From the NCBI GenBank assembly GCA_039619475.1, contig CM077115.1:495525352-495589351 (forward strand): DNA of 64,000 bases, read 5' to 3'. Source of the stretch: Icerya purchasi (lineage: Eukaryota; Arthropoda; Insecta; Hemiptera; Monophlebidae). A program made the translations under genes and the position numbers. The notes below the pieces were generated by a model. It searched no databases. It saw only the letters and a program-made list of their open reading frames with translations, and was not told the origin of the DNA. Positions 46,801 to 58,394 of the stretch are shown one piece after another. The first letter of the stretch is position 1; each line of letters begins with the position of its first letter.

Positions 46801-47035
46801 TATGTATGATTTCTGTTCGGCCATCGGGGGGCGGATATCTTTATTTCAATCGTGTCTCCTAACACAATTGAACTTCGGCTCTGCGAGGTTGCGTAATCTC
46901 GTTTCGCGGGTGATAGAATTTTTTTCGTACTAAACTGTTTCCCCTTCTCTTCATTATGATATACCGCTTAAGCTATATGTGTATATTAACGATACGTGTA
47001 ATTATTAGGTGTCGGGTGTTGGTGACGGTTGTCGT
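43831..47035. other. No gene recognised
   Basis: AT-rich sequence without element ends or protein motifs. Sub-stretches around 44,870-45,250 and 46,560-46,770 are less AT-biased but show no frame. T and A runs are frequent. Confidence 0.55.
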
Positions 47036-47051
47036 GGGGGGGGGGGGGGGG
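47036..47051 (+). repeat. G16 homopolymer
   Basis: Sixteen G residues follow a GTGTCGGGTGTTGGTGACGG lead, itself G-rich. Possible quadruplex former or sequencing artefact. Confidence 0.8.
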
Positions 47052-47093
47052 TAAAAATCACGAAACCTCTTTTTCTACTGATCGGATGTAACT

Positions 47094-47125
47094 CTTTTGC
47101 GAAACACTTCGGTGTTTCGCAAAAG
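47094..47125 (+). other. Perfect 14-bp hairpin with TTCG tetraloop
   Basis: CTTTTGCGAAACAC (47,094-47,107), loop TTCG, and GTGTTTCGCAAAAG (47,112-47,125) form a mismatch-free stem closed by C-G around TTCG. In RNA this is the exceptionally stable cUUCGg tetraloop. It lies 42 bases after the G16 run. No gene is attached. It could be a structured RNA element, a transposon end, or chance. Confidence 0.85.
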
Positions 47126-47487
47126 TCGTTAATTATCTTCGCGAGCATAAAGCGTCACTAGATCCGATGTTATGTAAAAGTGACGACCCCGGGAAGTTTT
47201 GATTTTTTTTTTTTTTTTATGAACTAATACAAAAAACTGCGAAGATGTTAAAAAGATGTCCTAGCAAACGAATTGTTATAGTTTCTAATAAGGGATTATT
47301 TAGAGTATATTGCGCCAGAGCCGATTGTAAGTGAAATTTTGTAACTAATTCTTAATTTAATGTCTCATGCAGTTTAGACATTATATGACAAAATCCGGTG
47401 TTATTGCAATAACAAATTTTATATTGTTATTATCGAACGATCTTTATGACGCGTTTTAACACCGAATAATATTAACGAATAAACGAA

Positions 47488-47640
47488 TCATTAGACATAT
47501 ATACACTTTTATAGAATAATAATTACATATTTAAAAATTAAACACTTCCGCGTTTGAAAGTTGATAGCTTCATAATCACAGAAAGTTTTTAATTTTTAAA
47601 TATATAATTATTATTTTATAAAAGTGTGCATGTCTAATGA
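47488..47640. mobile_element. Palindromic mini-element (foldback MITE)
   Basis: The left arm starts TCATTAGACATATATACACT (47,488 on). The right arm, read backwards, starts TCATTAGACATGCACACT (to 47,640). The arms are about 54 bp each with a few mismatches, around a spacer of about 45 bp that contains the only GC-rich bases (CCGCGTTTG). No target duplication is evident beyond TA-rich flanks. Noncoding. Confidence 0.75.
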
Positions 47641-47796
47641 CTAATTTATAAATAATTAAAATAATGTGTTGCTCAAATTTTGACAGTAATATTAACTAAA
47701 TTTTTAAATTTTACAAGTTATTCCACGAAGTAATTTATACAAGCCACCTAACACATAATATTGGTCAATTTAAGATTATATAAAATTATAGTACAA

Positions 47797-47799
<3 letters not shown>

Positions 47800-47832
<33 letters not shown>
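47800..47832. repeat. (TA)n microsatellite
   Basis: About sixteen TA units. Confidence 0.95.
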
Positions 47833-47841
<9 letters not shown>

Positions 47842-48442
47842 GATACATGCAGATACGTACTGACGCCGTAAATACGCATCTGGATACCGATATATGAAAG
47901 CAGCTAAATATCTTCAAATCAAAGAAACCTGATCTTATTTTAGGGAACAAGAAAGGACAAGAACAAATAAATAAATAGATAACATTAGAAGAACATTATA
48001 AAATGGAAAGATTCGGAATGTAATTTATTTTTTACTCTCTGCACCATTTTTTATTTCCCCCGTTTAATATATGATTGGGGATTGTACTAATTATTGAATC
48101 ATCAGTGTTATCGATTCGTATATTTACGCTCCAAGGATAGATGTAGTATGTATTACTTTGGTTTCTTGTTAACCGAATTTTTCTCCTGAATGGTAATTTT
48201 ATGTTATTGGCACTTGGGTGAGTATAAGTTATTTGCATTTTGCTTATATTGTTTATTTCCGTTTTCTTAGCCTTACATAATGTATTTGAATTCCATATAA
48301 AATTCTAGACGTTATTATTGAATTATAGTATATATGTAGTGTGTGATATGTTAGAACCTGTTTCATTTAATATAAGCTGTAATTGACTGTCTCATTTTCG
48401 AATTTAAACTTTGAATGTGTTTTTTTCTATTTCAACGATTTA

Positions 48443-48444
<2 letters not shown>

Positions 48445-48474
<30 letters not shown>
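48445..48474. repeat. (TA)n microsatellite at element end
   Basis: An AT dinucleotide run immediately adjacent to the 3' end of the inverted Helentron-like copy 3. Confidence 0.92.
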
Positions 48475-48475
<1 letters not shown>

Positions 48476-48771
48476 CTCGGCCATTTTGGCCTCGCAAGAG
48501 GCGGTGTCCATTGACCCCTCTTGCTTACACTTCTGTCTCTTTGTCTTCTATACTTTGTATAAAATGATCAAAATTTACAACATAATTCTAGATCGGTTCA
48601 TATGAATATAATAACATAATCGCAAAAATCCTATAAAATATAACAAACGTTACATAAAATTGGGAGATTTTTGGGACATTTTTCGTTACATAAAATTGGG
48701 ATATTTTTTGAGACATTTTTCGTTGCATAAAACTAGAACATTTTTTTTAATGGGGAGTAGCCTAAGAATTT
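48475..48771 (-). mobile_element. Helentron-like non-autonomous element, copy 3
   Basis: In reverse orientation: the 3' end CTCGGCCATTTTGGCC abuts the TA repeat. A mismatch-free 8-bp hairpin (GCAAGAGG 48,494-48,501 with CCTCTTGC 48,517-48,524) lies next. AATTTACAACATAATTCTAGAT is the inner inverted-repeat block (about 48,571-48,592). A tandem array of CGTTACATAAAATTGGGA-like units of about 36 bp runs to 48,750, and GTAGCCTAAGAATT ends the copy. The outer 5' repeat is truncated or decayed. It is inserted near RTE-like LINE scraps. Confidence 0.75.
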
Positions 48772-48949
48772 AAAATCTTTTACGTTCTCAAGCGGTGGAC
48801 AAAAATATAAATTAGTATTGTTATTTACATGAAATTCATGTATTCAATCATTATTGTGGAGGATGATTCGCGGATCGTGTATCATTTAGTACTGTTCCGA
48901 ATGTGCAGTAATGTAGATTAATTTATATTTATAAACGTAACCTCTTATC

Positions 48950-49077
48950 ATGTGCCTATTTACTAAAATTGTCTATATCCTCTTATAATAATTTTTCCAG
49001 CATTTCGAAATTTTTATTCTCCATTAATAAGATAATATCACCGGCAAACGCAAATACTTTTGCACTTTTAATATGTT
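48950..49077 (-). pseudogene. RT motif C scrap (FAGD)
   Basis: The minus strand reads KSAKVFAFAGDIILLMENKN then MLEKLL and a stop. This is RT motif C, with the catalytic FADD box changed to FAGD. It lies 3' of the thumb region at 49,090-49,690 on the same strand, which is the wrong order for one element. Confidence 0.65.
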
Positions 49078-49089
49078 TCATCATCATCA

Positions 49090-49690
49090 TCATGGTTACG
49101 TCTCTTGAGACAAGAGATTGCATGCATTATTAAATTAATCTATCTTTGGCCCGAGTTTTCTCGCAGACTTTTACATGTTGAATTTGCCGGAAGGTTCGTT
49201 GTGATTAATTCTAATCTCCTTCATCCTTTTATTGGCTTTCCTTGTATCTTCCCTTGTAGCGTCAGCATGAACAAGTCGTTTCCTCTAAATTTGTGAGCCA
49301 GATATTTCATTTTTCGATTTTTGATATCTTCGACTAGTTTCCGTTTTCCCCCTATTTTCGCTGACACTGCCGTATTTTTTACGTGTTCGGTTCATGATAT
49401 TTTCAATAGCCTCCGATAACACCACATCTCGAAAGCTGCTATTCTTTTTTCGCAATCTGCATTCATAGTCCATGTTTCACAAGAATATTTTAGGGCGGTC
49501 CATACATAGCAGCGCATTATCCGAAGACTTAAACTCACATTTCGATTTCCAAGCACTCTGCTGATGTTGTTAAATGCTTTCTTCGCCATACCGATTCTTG
49601 TTCTTATTTCTCTTTCGTCATTGTTTACTAATGCACTTAGATATCTAAATTCCGCCACGTTTTCTAACTTCTTTTTCATCATTTCTAGAG
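49090..49690 (-). pseudogene. RTE-like LINE thumb and C-terminus
   Basis: The frame 49,682-49,392 shows EFRYLSALVNNDEREIRTRI, AKKAFNNISRVLGN, YVWTALKYSCETWTM and AFEMWCYRRLLKISW, the well-known post-palm blocks of RTE/CR1-like insect LINEs (YLG..I..D....EI..RI; CETWT; EMW..RR...I.W). A shift then gives VKNTAVSAKIGGKRKL and LAHKFRGNDLFMLTLQGKI with GKPIKGRRR (to about 49,210). A CAT run (about 49,078-49,092) lies at its 3' border. Inactive. Confidence 0.85.
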
Positions 49691-52600
49691 ATTTTCATTA
49701 TTTTTGTCTTTTTCGTATTAATCTTCATGTCGTATTTCAATTCTATATAGCGTAAATTAAGAAGAGGATAGGGGTGCGCTGACCTACTGCGTATTGGATA
49801 GTTTTTTCACTACTTTTATTCCGTGCGTTTTTTAACTGTCTTTTAGCCAAAAACCACAACCGTGTTTAGATGTTGTAATGAGGAGCGCGTGACGTAACGA
49901 TCGAGCAGGCGTGATAATTGATTCAGAAAATTCCGGTACATTTCACGAAGATAAGACTTGAACGAATTCTACCGTGTTAGATGAATGCATATGCGTAGAA
50001 CTTAGCACGCTGAATGGCAAGAAAACTGGTCGGAAGGTGGCTGGGATATTTTTAATGGAACTTATGCGGGCGGATTTTTTGGTACTCTAGCGGTGTTGTT
50101 AAACTGCGTTTCGATGGTTTAATATCGTTCGGTTGAGTAAGCTGGAGAAAAGCACGTTAGACAGGCAGAAGTAATGCGTGCGACACGACGTAAAGTTTTT
50201 CACAAAAGAAATAATTATTCTCCACCTGATTGAAGACAGCATTGCGGTGAGCAAGGTGGTTTGCCGGTCGTAAAGGTGTACATCACACGGGGAGAGACTA
50301 TAGTGTCTGTATCAGATTTCGATAATGATAAATATCCGATGAAATTCGATATTATTTATCGACGGTAAAACCGAAATAGCGGCGTAATCGATGATACACA
50401 TTGTTTTAAATTAGTACATAGTGCGCGAATGTAGAATCAGGTGGGAACTTTGTACCGTTCGAACAGGATTTTCGAAAAAAACTTCAAATTTCTGTAACAA
50501 TTACCACAAAATTTTTGCGTTGCACTTTTTCGAACTACTGTTCTCGTTAATAGTTCGATTAGCGTTTCTGTTTTTTTTCCCCTTTTCAGACTATCTTCGT
50601 TAATGAGGCGGGGTTTAGTTAATGCGAGGCACAAATTTAGTTTTCAGGGACATTATTAAATACGGTAGAATGATCTGGTAAAGTAATAAGAAATTCAGGT
50701 ATTGTAGTAGGCAGCGTTGTTTGATTCACGCAGGATATCCCAATTATTCTGTAAATTATGAATATATAGATGGGACGAGAAAAAAAAAAAAAAAACCCTA
50801 GTTGTCAAGTATGTAAAACTTTAGTCTTACAAAACGTAAATTTTCACTAAATAAATTATCTATTATTGTAAAGGGGGGTTTCGCATGGATTCCGACAGGT
50901 AAGACTGCTGAATTAATTTAAATTAAGCGGTAGGACGTTTTTTTCCCTCGTCAGCTTTCAGTTCGCTGAGCGCTGACTGAATTATTGAATTATTCGCCGA
51001 GTCTTATGGTCGGTCACTTCGCTCGATTGCACACACGCAGTCTGTCTTAACTTTTACCGCATATGTTAATGACAAGTAATTAAGCGCATGGATATTTTAC
51101 ATTTTGCGGCCGCTTGAGAATAATTTGTTTTTACTAGGATATTATCTGTATTATTTTACATATCTCGATTGTTCATTATCGCATCTATCGAACCTCGATG
51201 TTTATGATAAATTCGCATTTACCTATAAATCCTTTATTAGTTTCACCTCATCCCCACGATTGATTTTGCCAAAGTCCAAATAAAAAACAAAACGAAAAAA
51301 AAGAACCATCTTATAACTGAAAGTAATAAGTGTACATAGCTGAATTAGATATAATAGCTGGTAGGTAATTTCCCACAGGTGCAGAATTTAACACATTAAC
51401 TAATGTAAAATTGTTTAAGTAAATTAAAAAAATTTAACGCTTGTAATCGATGTCTCTTTTTTAAAAATTGTTCCAACGAACTAGTTCACAAATTTAATGC
51501 ACTGACGACCTTTAAATAGACGAGGGTTAACACATTTAACGAATTAATATTCCAAAACTTTTAAACATATCACCTCACGTTCCTTTGTTTGTTGTTTTTT
51601 TCTCCAGTACACCATCGACTACAAACAATTGCTTCATAATCCGTTGAATTGAAACGAATGGAAATGTTACATGAGATTGAAAAAAAAAAGGACGGTCGAA
51701 CAAATTTCGGATTCCAGTTTGTCTCACGAAATTACATCATTGCGATGCATTTAAAATTATCTGAAATATATGTCCTCTCGCACTGTTTCAGTTTTGCTTT
51801 CCTCCGGTTTTGCATAGCATTCTCAGTTCTGGGCACGCATAGCTTTTTTTCTCTTCTCATATCACACCGAGGAAAAGAAAGATTAAATTGTAACCTGTTA
51901 TTAATCGATTAACCTCGATGAATTTTATTGTCAGGCCATGGCGGTTAGTGGTCGACCAACAGAGTGGCGAGCTAGGGGAGGAAAAATATCCGGAGAAATT
52001 AAGTTAATGGCGGAGAATGGTGCAACACTCGTTTAGCTGATTATTGTTGCGGACGAGCCTGGACGGAGAGTGGTCATTACGCGAATAATTCCGGTTGCTC
52101 TATCTGTTCCGAAGCAGCTGTTGCAACTCGAAATCGTAATCTTACTCTAACTAGCGGCCACTTTATTACCAGCATCCATCCGAATACGCTTAATTTGCCA
52201 ACTAATTACCATTATAGGGAGGAACTGACGACTGCACATCAACGTCATCGCGTCCATTTCGATGTTGCACGTTCCGTCGTGAAGCTGTCCAAGCTGCTCC
52301 GGCACCGCGGTCGCTATTGCCGCATCGCGCGATCGCTTTTATCGGGGATCGGCACTGCGAACAGATCGCTTTGATGACGCCTAGCGACAGCATATGCTGT
52401 TCGGCAAGCGCGATTTAGGACACAGTTGGACAGGCCAGTTTCTTGAAGAGGACAGAATCTGCAGTGGACGCGCACATCTTTGTTCCGCGTCTATTAATTG
52501 GCCTCTGTCAGCAGGGGTCGCGCCTAAACGGTTCAAATGTGTCGCCGGAGATGGGTTTGCGCGCGGTCCCAGTTTCAACGACGTAATAGGCGCGCATCGA

Positions 52601-53199
52601 TACACCGAAACTCTATTAACAACTATAGACGCATTAGTCTGCAAGTAATAACGCTTCTTAAACGTTTGTACGAAATTCCCCACCCACCCCCGGTCTTCAA
52701 ATCGTTACACCTCCTCGTTGTGTCAGCCAAATTTCTTCCTCGACACCCGTACACATTGCCGCCTGGTCGGTCCGACCGAAATGATAATTCTCGGGGGCTG
52801 TAAATCTCGTCCGATCGGCTGGTGTTTTTTTTCTTTTTGTAACGATTTCAGCCTAACACGAAGGAAGATTATCGATGAAGAATGGACACAAATTAGATTA
52901 ATGGCGGGGAGGGGCGGACACCGTGCTTAACATTGCGAAAGTTTGAAGAAGCAGCGATTAAGGTTTTGCGCGACGGAACTAACAAACCGGGCGATAATTC
53001 CGGTGGAAATAATTTAGCGATAGGTAGTCGGCAAAGGAAATAAAAGAAAAACACCGCTTTATCCCTGGCAGATTATCAGGGCCGCAGTGATTAGCTTCAA
53101 ATTTTAAAGTTTAATTCATAATTTGCAGTTTGGCTACTAACAGCAGAGTGGCTTTTTCTCTCCGGTATTCTATCTAATGATGTTAATCATGCACAGCCA

Positions 53200-53245
53200 C
53201 ATCGGAATCACCGGAATCATCGGAATCATCGGAATCACCGGATTC
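53200..53245 (+). repeat. 9-bp tandem repeat (CGGAATCAT/CC)
   Basis: Five units of CGGAATCAC/CGGAATCAT in tandem. Confidence 0.85.
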
Positions 53246-54011
53246 GGCTGAAAGATGACCACTGCATATCTTTTTTTTAAATTGGCTTCTGAAATATCGG
53301 AAATTATAGCTTTAATTCTTAAAACTGTAATATAGTTTCAGTGAAAATATTAAAATTGTCGTAATTTCTATACGATTACTTACAACTCCGCTACTGCGTA
53401 CGTAATTTACGTGATACGAATTAGTTACAAAAATCCACCTAGCTGACGAAGCAAAATAGCTGCTTAATTATGTGTATAATAATACATGCGTACTTTTAAA
53501 TATCGTTCACAGCCGACAGATTTTGTAAAGATTTTGTAAACTTTTTTCTTTTAAAAACCACGGAATTGTTAATACATAATATTTTGAGATCTTAAGACGG
53601 AAAAACAAAAATACTGAAGACTTATTAATTGCACAAATTCGTATTGAAAATATAATTACAGAATCACGAAATAGAAATCCGCCCTCTTAGAAGCTGTTAC
53701 TGCTGCTTTGCAAACGGTAAGTATTTAATTTCGAATACTATGAATTATAGGAATATATTGTAAAAGGAAAAAACGAAAAAGAACTCTTAACTTGGCACGG
53801 TTACCCCATGTGGGATAATCGCGATAAATTAAAAATCAGCAAGATCCGAACCAAGGTGTAGTAGCGGGGTTAAAAATAAATGAAACAGAAATTACGAATA
53901 ATTTACATATCCGGTTTTTTCTCAGCAGAGGCTGATTAACATCTTAGGGCAAAGTTCTGAAAGCCGTGCTTTGAATAGATCAAATTTTTACTCGTTCCGT
54001 AAAATGAAGCG

Positions 54012-54224
54012 TCACTGTTCCTCCTGAAATAGCATTGCTGTGACGTTTATTCTCGATTCGTTTTCCTCCAACTCTCCCGTATCCGACCAAATTTTTGCTC
54101 TTGCGCAATAATGTCTTATATTGCGTTCAAAATTTTCTTGACTATTTTCGAGGCAATTGTCAATTACATTCGGCAACCTTACCTTTTCGTAGTTGTATCC
54201 GGTATTTAGCTTATCGTTGGTCAC
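54012..54224 (-). CDS. Unrecognised 70-codon open frame
   Basis: The minus-strand frame has mixed polar composition with NTGYNYEKVRLPNV, ENSQENFERNIRHY and SDTGELEENESRINVTAM. It does not read as low-complexity translation, yet matches nothing I know. It may be a fragment of a transposon protein or an exon of an unseen gene. No flanking splice signal was assigned. Confidence 0.25.
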   Translation of the reverse strand: MTNDKLNTGYNYEKVRLPNVIDNCLENSQENFERNIRHYCARAKIWSDTGELEENESRINVTAMLFQEEQ

Positions 54225-55198
54225 ACACTGTATTTATTAATTAAACTCGTTGTTTATGTATATTTACAACAAATAAAATTGTTTTAATCACGTGTTAAAA
54301 AAATTCATTTATCGTTGGTTCTTTAACATTTATAATTTTAACGATAACACATTTATAATTATTTCAACTTTTCCTAATTCTCGCATATTTGTAAAATTAA
54401 TCGAAAGTTAAACAGGTTTTTAAATGCTTCGAATGCAACGTTTAGAAAGAATTTAATCTGCTTTAAAAGTTTTCTCCGGTAGCCCTCCCCCCCCCGTATA
54501 GTTTACGCGTTATTTTTAAAATTCCCCGATACATTTCGTTATTAATAACGCGACACAGTGATAATAACAAAGTTACCGAATAATAAAATAGATAGGTGTT
54601 TTTCTAACAGGCCATACGCGCCAAGGAAACGGAAAGGAGTGCCATAAGGGAATGACAAGATGTTAGTAAATGGGTAATGGAATTCTTTGGCAAAAGGGAC
54701 AAAGAGGGGGATCGGTGCGTTGTAGGCAATATGAATGGGTCAGGCGGGAGTGGGAAATCCTAAGTCTGGGAAGAATAATATTTTTCTTCCTTGAACGGAA
54801 TAGAAGGGGCATCTGAGATAGAGAATCAGGCTTAACAAGGAAAAGGCTATTTTGTTGACTAGAGCTCCGTAATCGTTCCCAGGATTTAATTATAAGGGAT
54901 TTCAGAAGGATTTCATATCGTTGATAGAGGACAAGTACGAGGATATGGATGGAAGCAGGGATTTTTCTTCTTGGGTTGTTTTAAAATTACGAATAAATAA
55001 AAATGATAAGAGAATCATATATTCGAACAATTATAAAAAAGAACAAGAAAACAAAGAATATAATTTCATTCAAAAATATTAACATTTTATCATATTACAA
55101 AAATAAAATCGCCGCAATTTCATTCTTTATCGTTTTAGCAACATCTAAGATTGAAGGTTTTCAATAAAAAAGAAAAAGAAACGAGTATTTTCATAGAC

Positions 55199-56678
55199 CA
55201 GGAGTTCCCAACCAGGGGAGCATAGAGAGATGTCAAGGGAGGCGTGAAAGAAAAATTAATTTAGCGCGTAAATTAAACATCGGACGAGGGGTGTTCAATA
55301 AATAATGTGGCATGTCTTCGAAAATGACCTTTCAGGCATCTAAAAATTTTCACAAATAATCAACAAAGTAAAATTATCACAATTTTTTGCATTAGTTGCG
55401 ATGAATCCACGGACATCGTTAATTGTGCACAGTTAATAGTTTTTGTTCATTACGTCAGTGAAGATCACATTGAAGAAGAGATTTTGTACTCCCAATCTTT
55501 GACAGCAGGCACTAAATCTGAAGATATATTTAATCAAAAAAAATGATTTGGATTGGAATAAACTCATTGGACTTTCGTAAACTACATCAAGAGTAGCGCT
55601 ATGAATAGTCGATTATTTAGTTTACTTTGCGAGGATCTTGATTCTGATCGCAGAGTCCTTCTATTTCACACAGAAGTACACTGGTTGTCTAAGGGCAATA
55701 TGTTGGCTCGCTTTTATGAATTAAAAGAAGAGGTCATCCTCTTTCTTGAGTTCAAAGAAAAAAAGAGATTTTTTGCAAATGTTCAACAATGAACAATTTC
55801 AATGGAGGTTGTTGACCTATTTAACTGATATATTTGATGCCTTTAATCAGCTAAACCTGAAGCTTCAGGGCAGAAACGGCACTGTAATAAATAACTATGA
55901 TCATATTCAAGGGTTCATATCAAAGCTTCAACTTTGGAATCAAAAGGGCTATCTGCTGAAAATGTAATCAATATCTTTTTCTCGACTATTCAAAGCAATT
56001 AAAAATAAAAAACTGGACGAAGATTTCAAAGTTGAAATATAAACTCATTTTCAAGTGCCGGAAAACGAATTTCACCGATACTATCAAGACATTAATTCAG
56101 AGTCACCAATATGTCACATGACCAGAAACTCATTTGTTGTTGATATCTTATAATTACCAGAACAAGTTCAGAAAGAATTTCTAGAAACGAAGGTTGATTC
56201 GACAACGAAAGATGACTTTCATCTCTTGACATTGGAGAAATTTTGGATCAAACGATTTCTTGTTAATTCCAAAGTTGCCTCTCTTGCTTTGTGAATACTT
56301 GTTCCTTTTTCTTCGACTTACTTATGTGAGACAGGGGTTTCAGCTCTGGTTTTAATTAAAACTAAGCAGCAAAATCGTCTTGTCATTGATAGCGATCTGA
56401 CGATAGCTCTGACAGAAACTGTACCTAGAATCAACTAACTGGTGCAGAGCATGCAAGCTCAAGTATCTCATTAGTACCTTTTAAATTATAATAAATTATT
56501 TCGATGATAAAGAACGTTTTAAATTTGGTTAAAGTTTATTTTCTACAACTCAGAATTAAAATAAATGTCATTAAAACAATGTGCGTTTTTTTTTTTTTAA
56601 ATGAAAAAATTAAGGGGGGCATAAAAATGCTATTTACAATTTGGGGAGGCTCGATGAAAAAAAGGTTGGGAAACTCTG
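55199..56678 (+). mobile_element. hAT transposon relic (ZBED/SCAND3-like transposase)
   Basis: The terminal inverted repeats are CAGGAGTTCCCAACC at the left and GGTTGGGAAACTCTG at the right. A perfect 8-bp duplication TCATAGAC flanks the element (55,191-55,198; 56,679-56,686). The broken transposase reads CDESTDI (catalytic Asp, about 55,397), YSQSLTAGTKSEDIF, VHWLSKGNML (about 55,674), LNLKLQGRNG, LPEQVQKEFL, and near the end CETGVSALVLIKTKQQNRL (about 56,326-56,380), the hAT dimerisation region. The order matches ZBED5/SCAND3-type (Charlie/Buster-like) transposases. The N-terminal BED zinc finger is missing, and stops and frameshifts are spread through the rest. The 1,480-bp copy probably moved by borrowing a transposase. 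Confidence 0.93.
55393..56437 (+). pseudogene. hAT transposase remnant
   Basis: The coding blocks inside the hAT element run from CDESTDIVNCAQLIVFVHYV through the open frames 55,601-55,792 and 55,746-55,967 (which overlap in different frames, showing a frameshift) to the C-terminal dimerisation block ending near VPRIN and TAA (about 56,436). Stops occur after EDIFNQKK, in the middle region (about 56,040 and 56,150) and near 56,293. The catalytic core around the first Asp and the HWLSKG block (normally HWLSRG) is recognisable. The DNA-binding domain is gone. Confidence 0.88.
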
Positions 56679-56844
56679 TCATAGACGAATAAATTAGAAA
56701 AAAAGAAAGTAATCTTCTGCCCTGCGGGGGATGGTTGAAATTTCAAAAATTGAACTTAAAAACATTTAATAAAAGCGTTTAAAAAGTAGAGACGATTGTA
56801 CATCGCTGAACCTGTAATTATACTTTGAAACTTTCAAAAAGTTC

Positions 56845-56906
56845 ACTTGCGCTGGGCTAATGTCTATAGTTGACGTGCTCAGAAAGAAAAAGAAAAAAAA
56901 AAAAGA
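56845..56906 (+). mobile_element. LINE-A copy 4, 3' UTR scrap
   Basis: The block GCTGGGCTAATGTCTATAG followed by TTGACGTGCTCAG and an A-rich tail matches the 3' UTR of LINE-A copies 1 and 5. Only the last 60 or so bases of the element are present. Confidence 0.75.
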
Positions 56907-58394
56907 GTCAAAAAACATCAGGATTTTCGTGACTTGCGTCTAATAACCTCTTGCTTAGAGGTGATGATCAATTTTCGGTGCAATGATTAAAAATTTCAAT
57001 TCCAGTTATTAAAGTCGCCAGTCTTTTTATAGTTGTTAAAACGATATCGTGTTCGGCAAACTAGTTTTTTTTTTTTTCTATAATTTTATCTATAATTTTA
57101 TTTTGAATTCAGAGTGATTTTAATTGAAGTTCAAAACGTTGTTTTGATAACTGTTTTTATGCGTACAGAAAAGGGAATTTAAACTACTACAAAAAAAACA
57201 GTATGGACTATGTAAATAGACTAATTATTCCCGAATCATATGATAATCTATTTTGACCAACAGTTCGGCACATTTTTTAAATGTAAATAATTTTTACTTT
57301 GTATTATAAAATTTCTTTTAAAAGGCAGTCCACTCGAGCAAAGCTGAAAATATCTGAACTTGCATGATCAGAGAATCTCTTTATAACATTCTCGAAACTA
57401 TAGCAGACCTAATATCGAATCTTTTTAATTAATTTTTTTTTTTTTTTTTCATTGGGCTCGCCAACTAGGGGCACCTTTACATATTATCGTGCGGGACCTT
57501 GTGCATCGTTTTTTGTTTTTTTTCTACTAACAGAGAATAAAATGCCAAATTTAAAAAAAAAAAAAAAAAACCTTCTATAATTTTCGAGGAAATTAACGTG
57601 TTCCTTCGACCAGACAAGCGACAACTTTCTCCTGAAATTTAAAAATGAAATCCGTTTCAAGGTAAACACAGTGCAAATATACACATCGAATCCATTAAGA
57701 TAAAAAATGCGTTAACTGGTGCACTACCTTTCTCAACAAATGTGACTCACATACCGGTTTTCAAAACACCACTTATGACTAATACGGCGAATACACACAT
57801 TGTCGTCTGTTTAGTTTTAGCCTGTGTTATTTGAATACGAATTATTTCACTTCCATTTTTACACATGATATACGGCCTCAGTACCGCGAAGGACATTTTC
57901 CTTCTACATTGTATTAGTCAGACAACACTCTGATTGACGTCGGAAATCGAAAATTACGCTGACTTTCGAAAACTTAATAACTTCACCAAACTTGCGAGCC
58001 ATGCCTCCCCAGCTTGAATCCTTGAGGATATTAAAAGAGATCGCTTTCTCGACCAGGCACTGAATTTAATTAACGATCGAAACTCAAATGTAAAGATTCG
58101 CTTTAGCACGGCTTAAATTCCAAGCAAATGCTCACGTCGTCGACCTATCGGGAGTTAAGAGAACTATATACATACATATATATATATATATTAGAAGATG
58201 ACCGAAATTTCGGATTTTTCGGGTGAGCCTTGATTGCGCACAAGACTCAAAACGGGAAGCCAAGCGCGTTAAAGATAGTGGAAACCGTTATCGAACAGAT
58301 TTATTTTGCCGTGCAATCAATCAATCTCCTTAAAAAAAGATGGTCTAATTTATCAAGCGAAAGGGAATAAAATACGGATTTACAAATTTATCGC
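56907..58394. other. No gene recognised
   Basis: AT-rich sequence with T runs (57,068; 57,430) and an A run (57,553). Minor TA repeat near 58,169-58,190. No motif was found. Confidence 0.55.

Larger units (their letters stand above)
49691..55190. other. Noncoding; GC-richer block at about 52.0-53.1 kb
   Basis: Mostly AT-rich spacer. Between about 51,940 and 53,060 the sequence is visibly more balanced in composition, with few homopolymers and motifs such as TAATTA, CAGCTG and CTTTATTACC, but no convincing frame. That is the look of a conserved regulatory block or a 5' UTR. A 9-bp repeat follows at 53,200. Frames at 52,381-52,683, 52,394-52,648 and 54,012-54,224 show no known domain. Confidence 0.45.

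Noticed and set aside
48032..48238. 68-codon minus-strand frame near the RTE scraps
   Set aside because: It could be a further LINE piece but contains no block that I can align with RT or endonuclease motifs.
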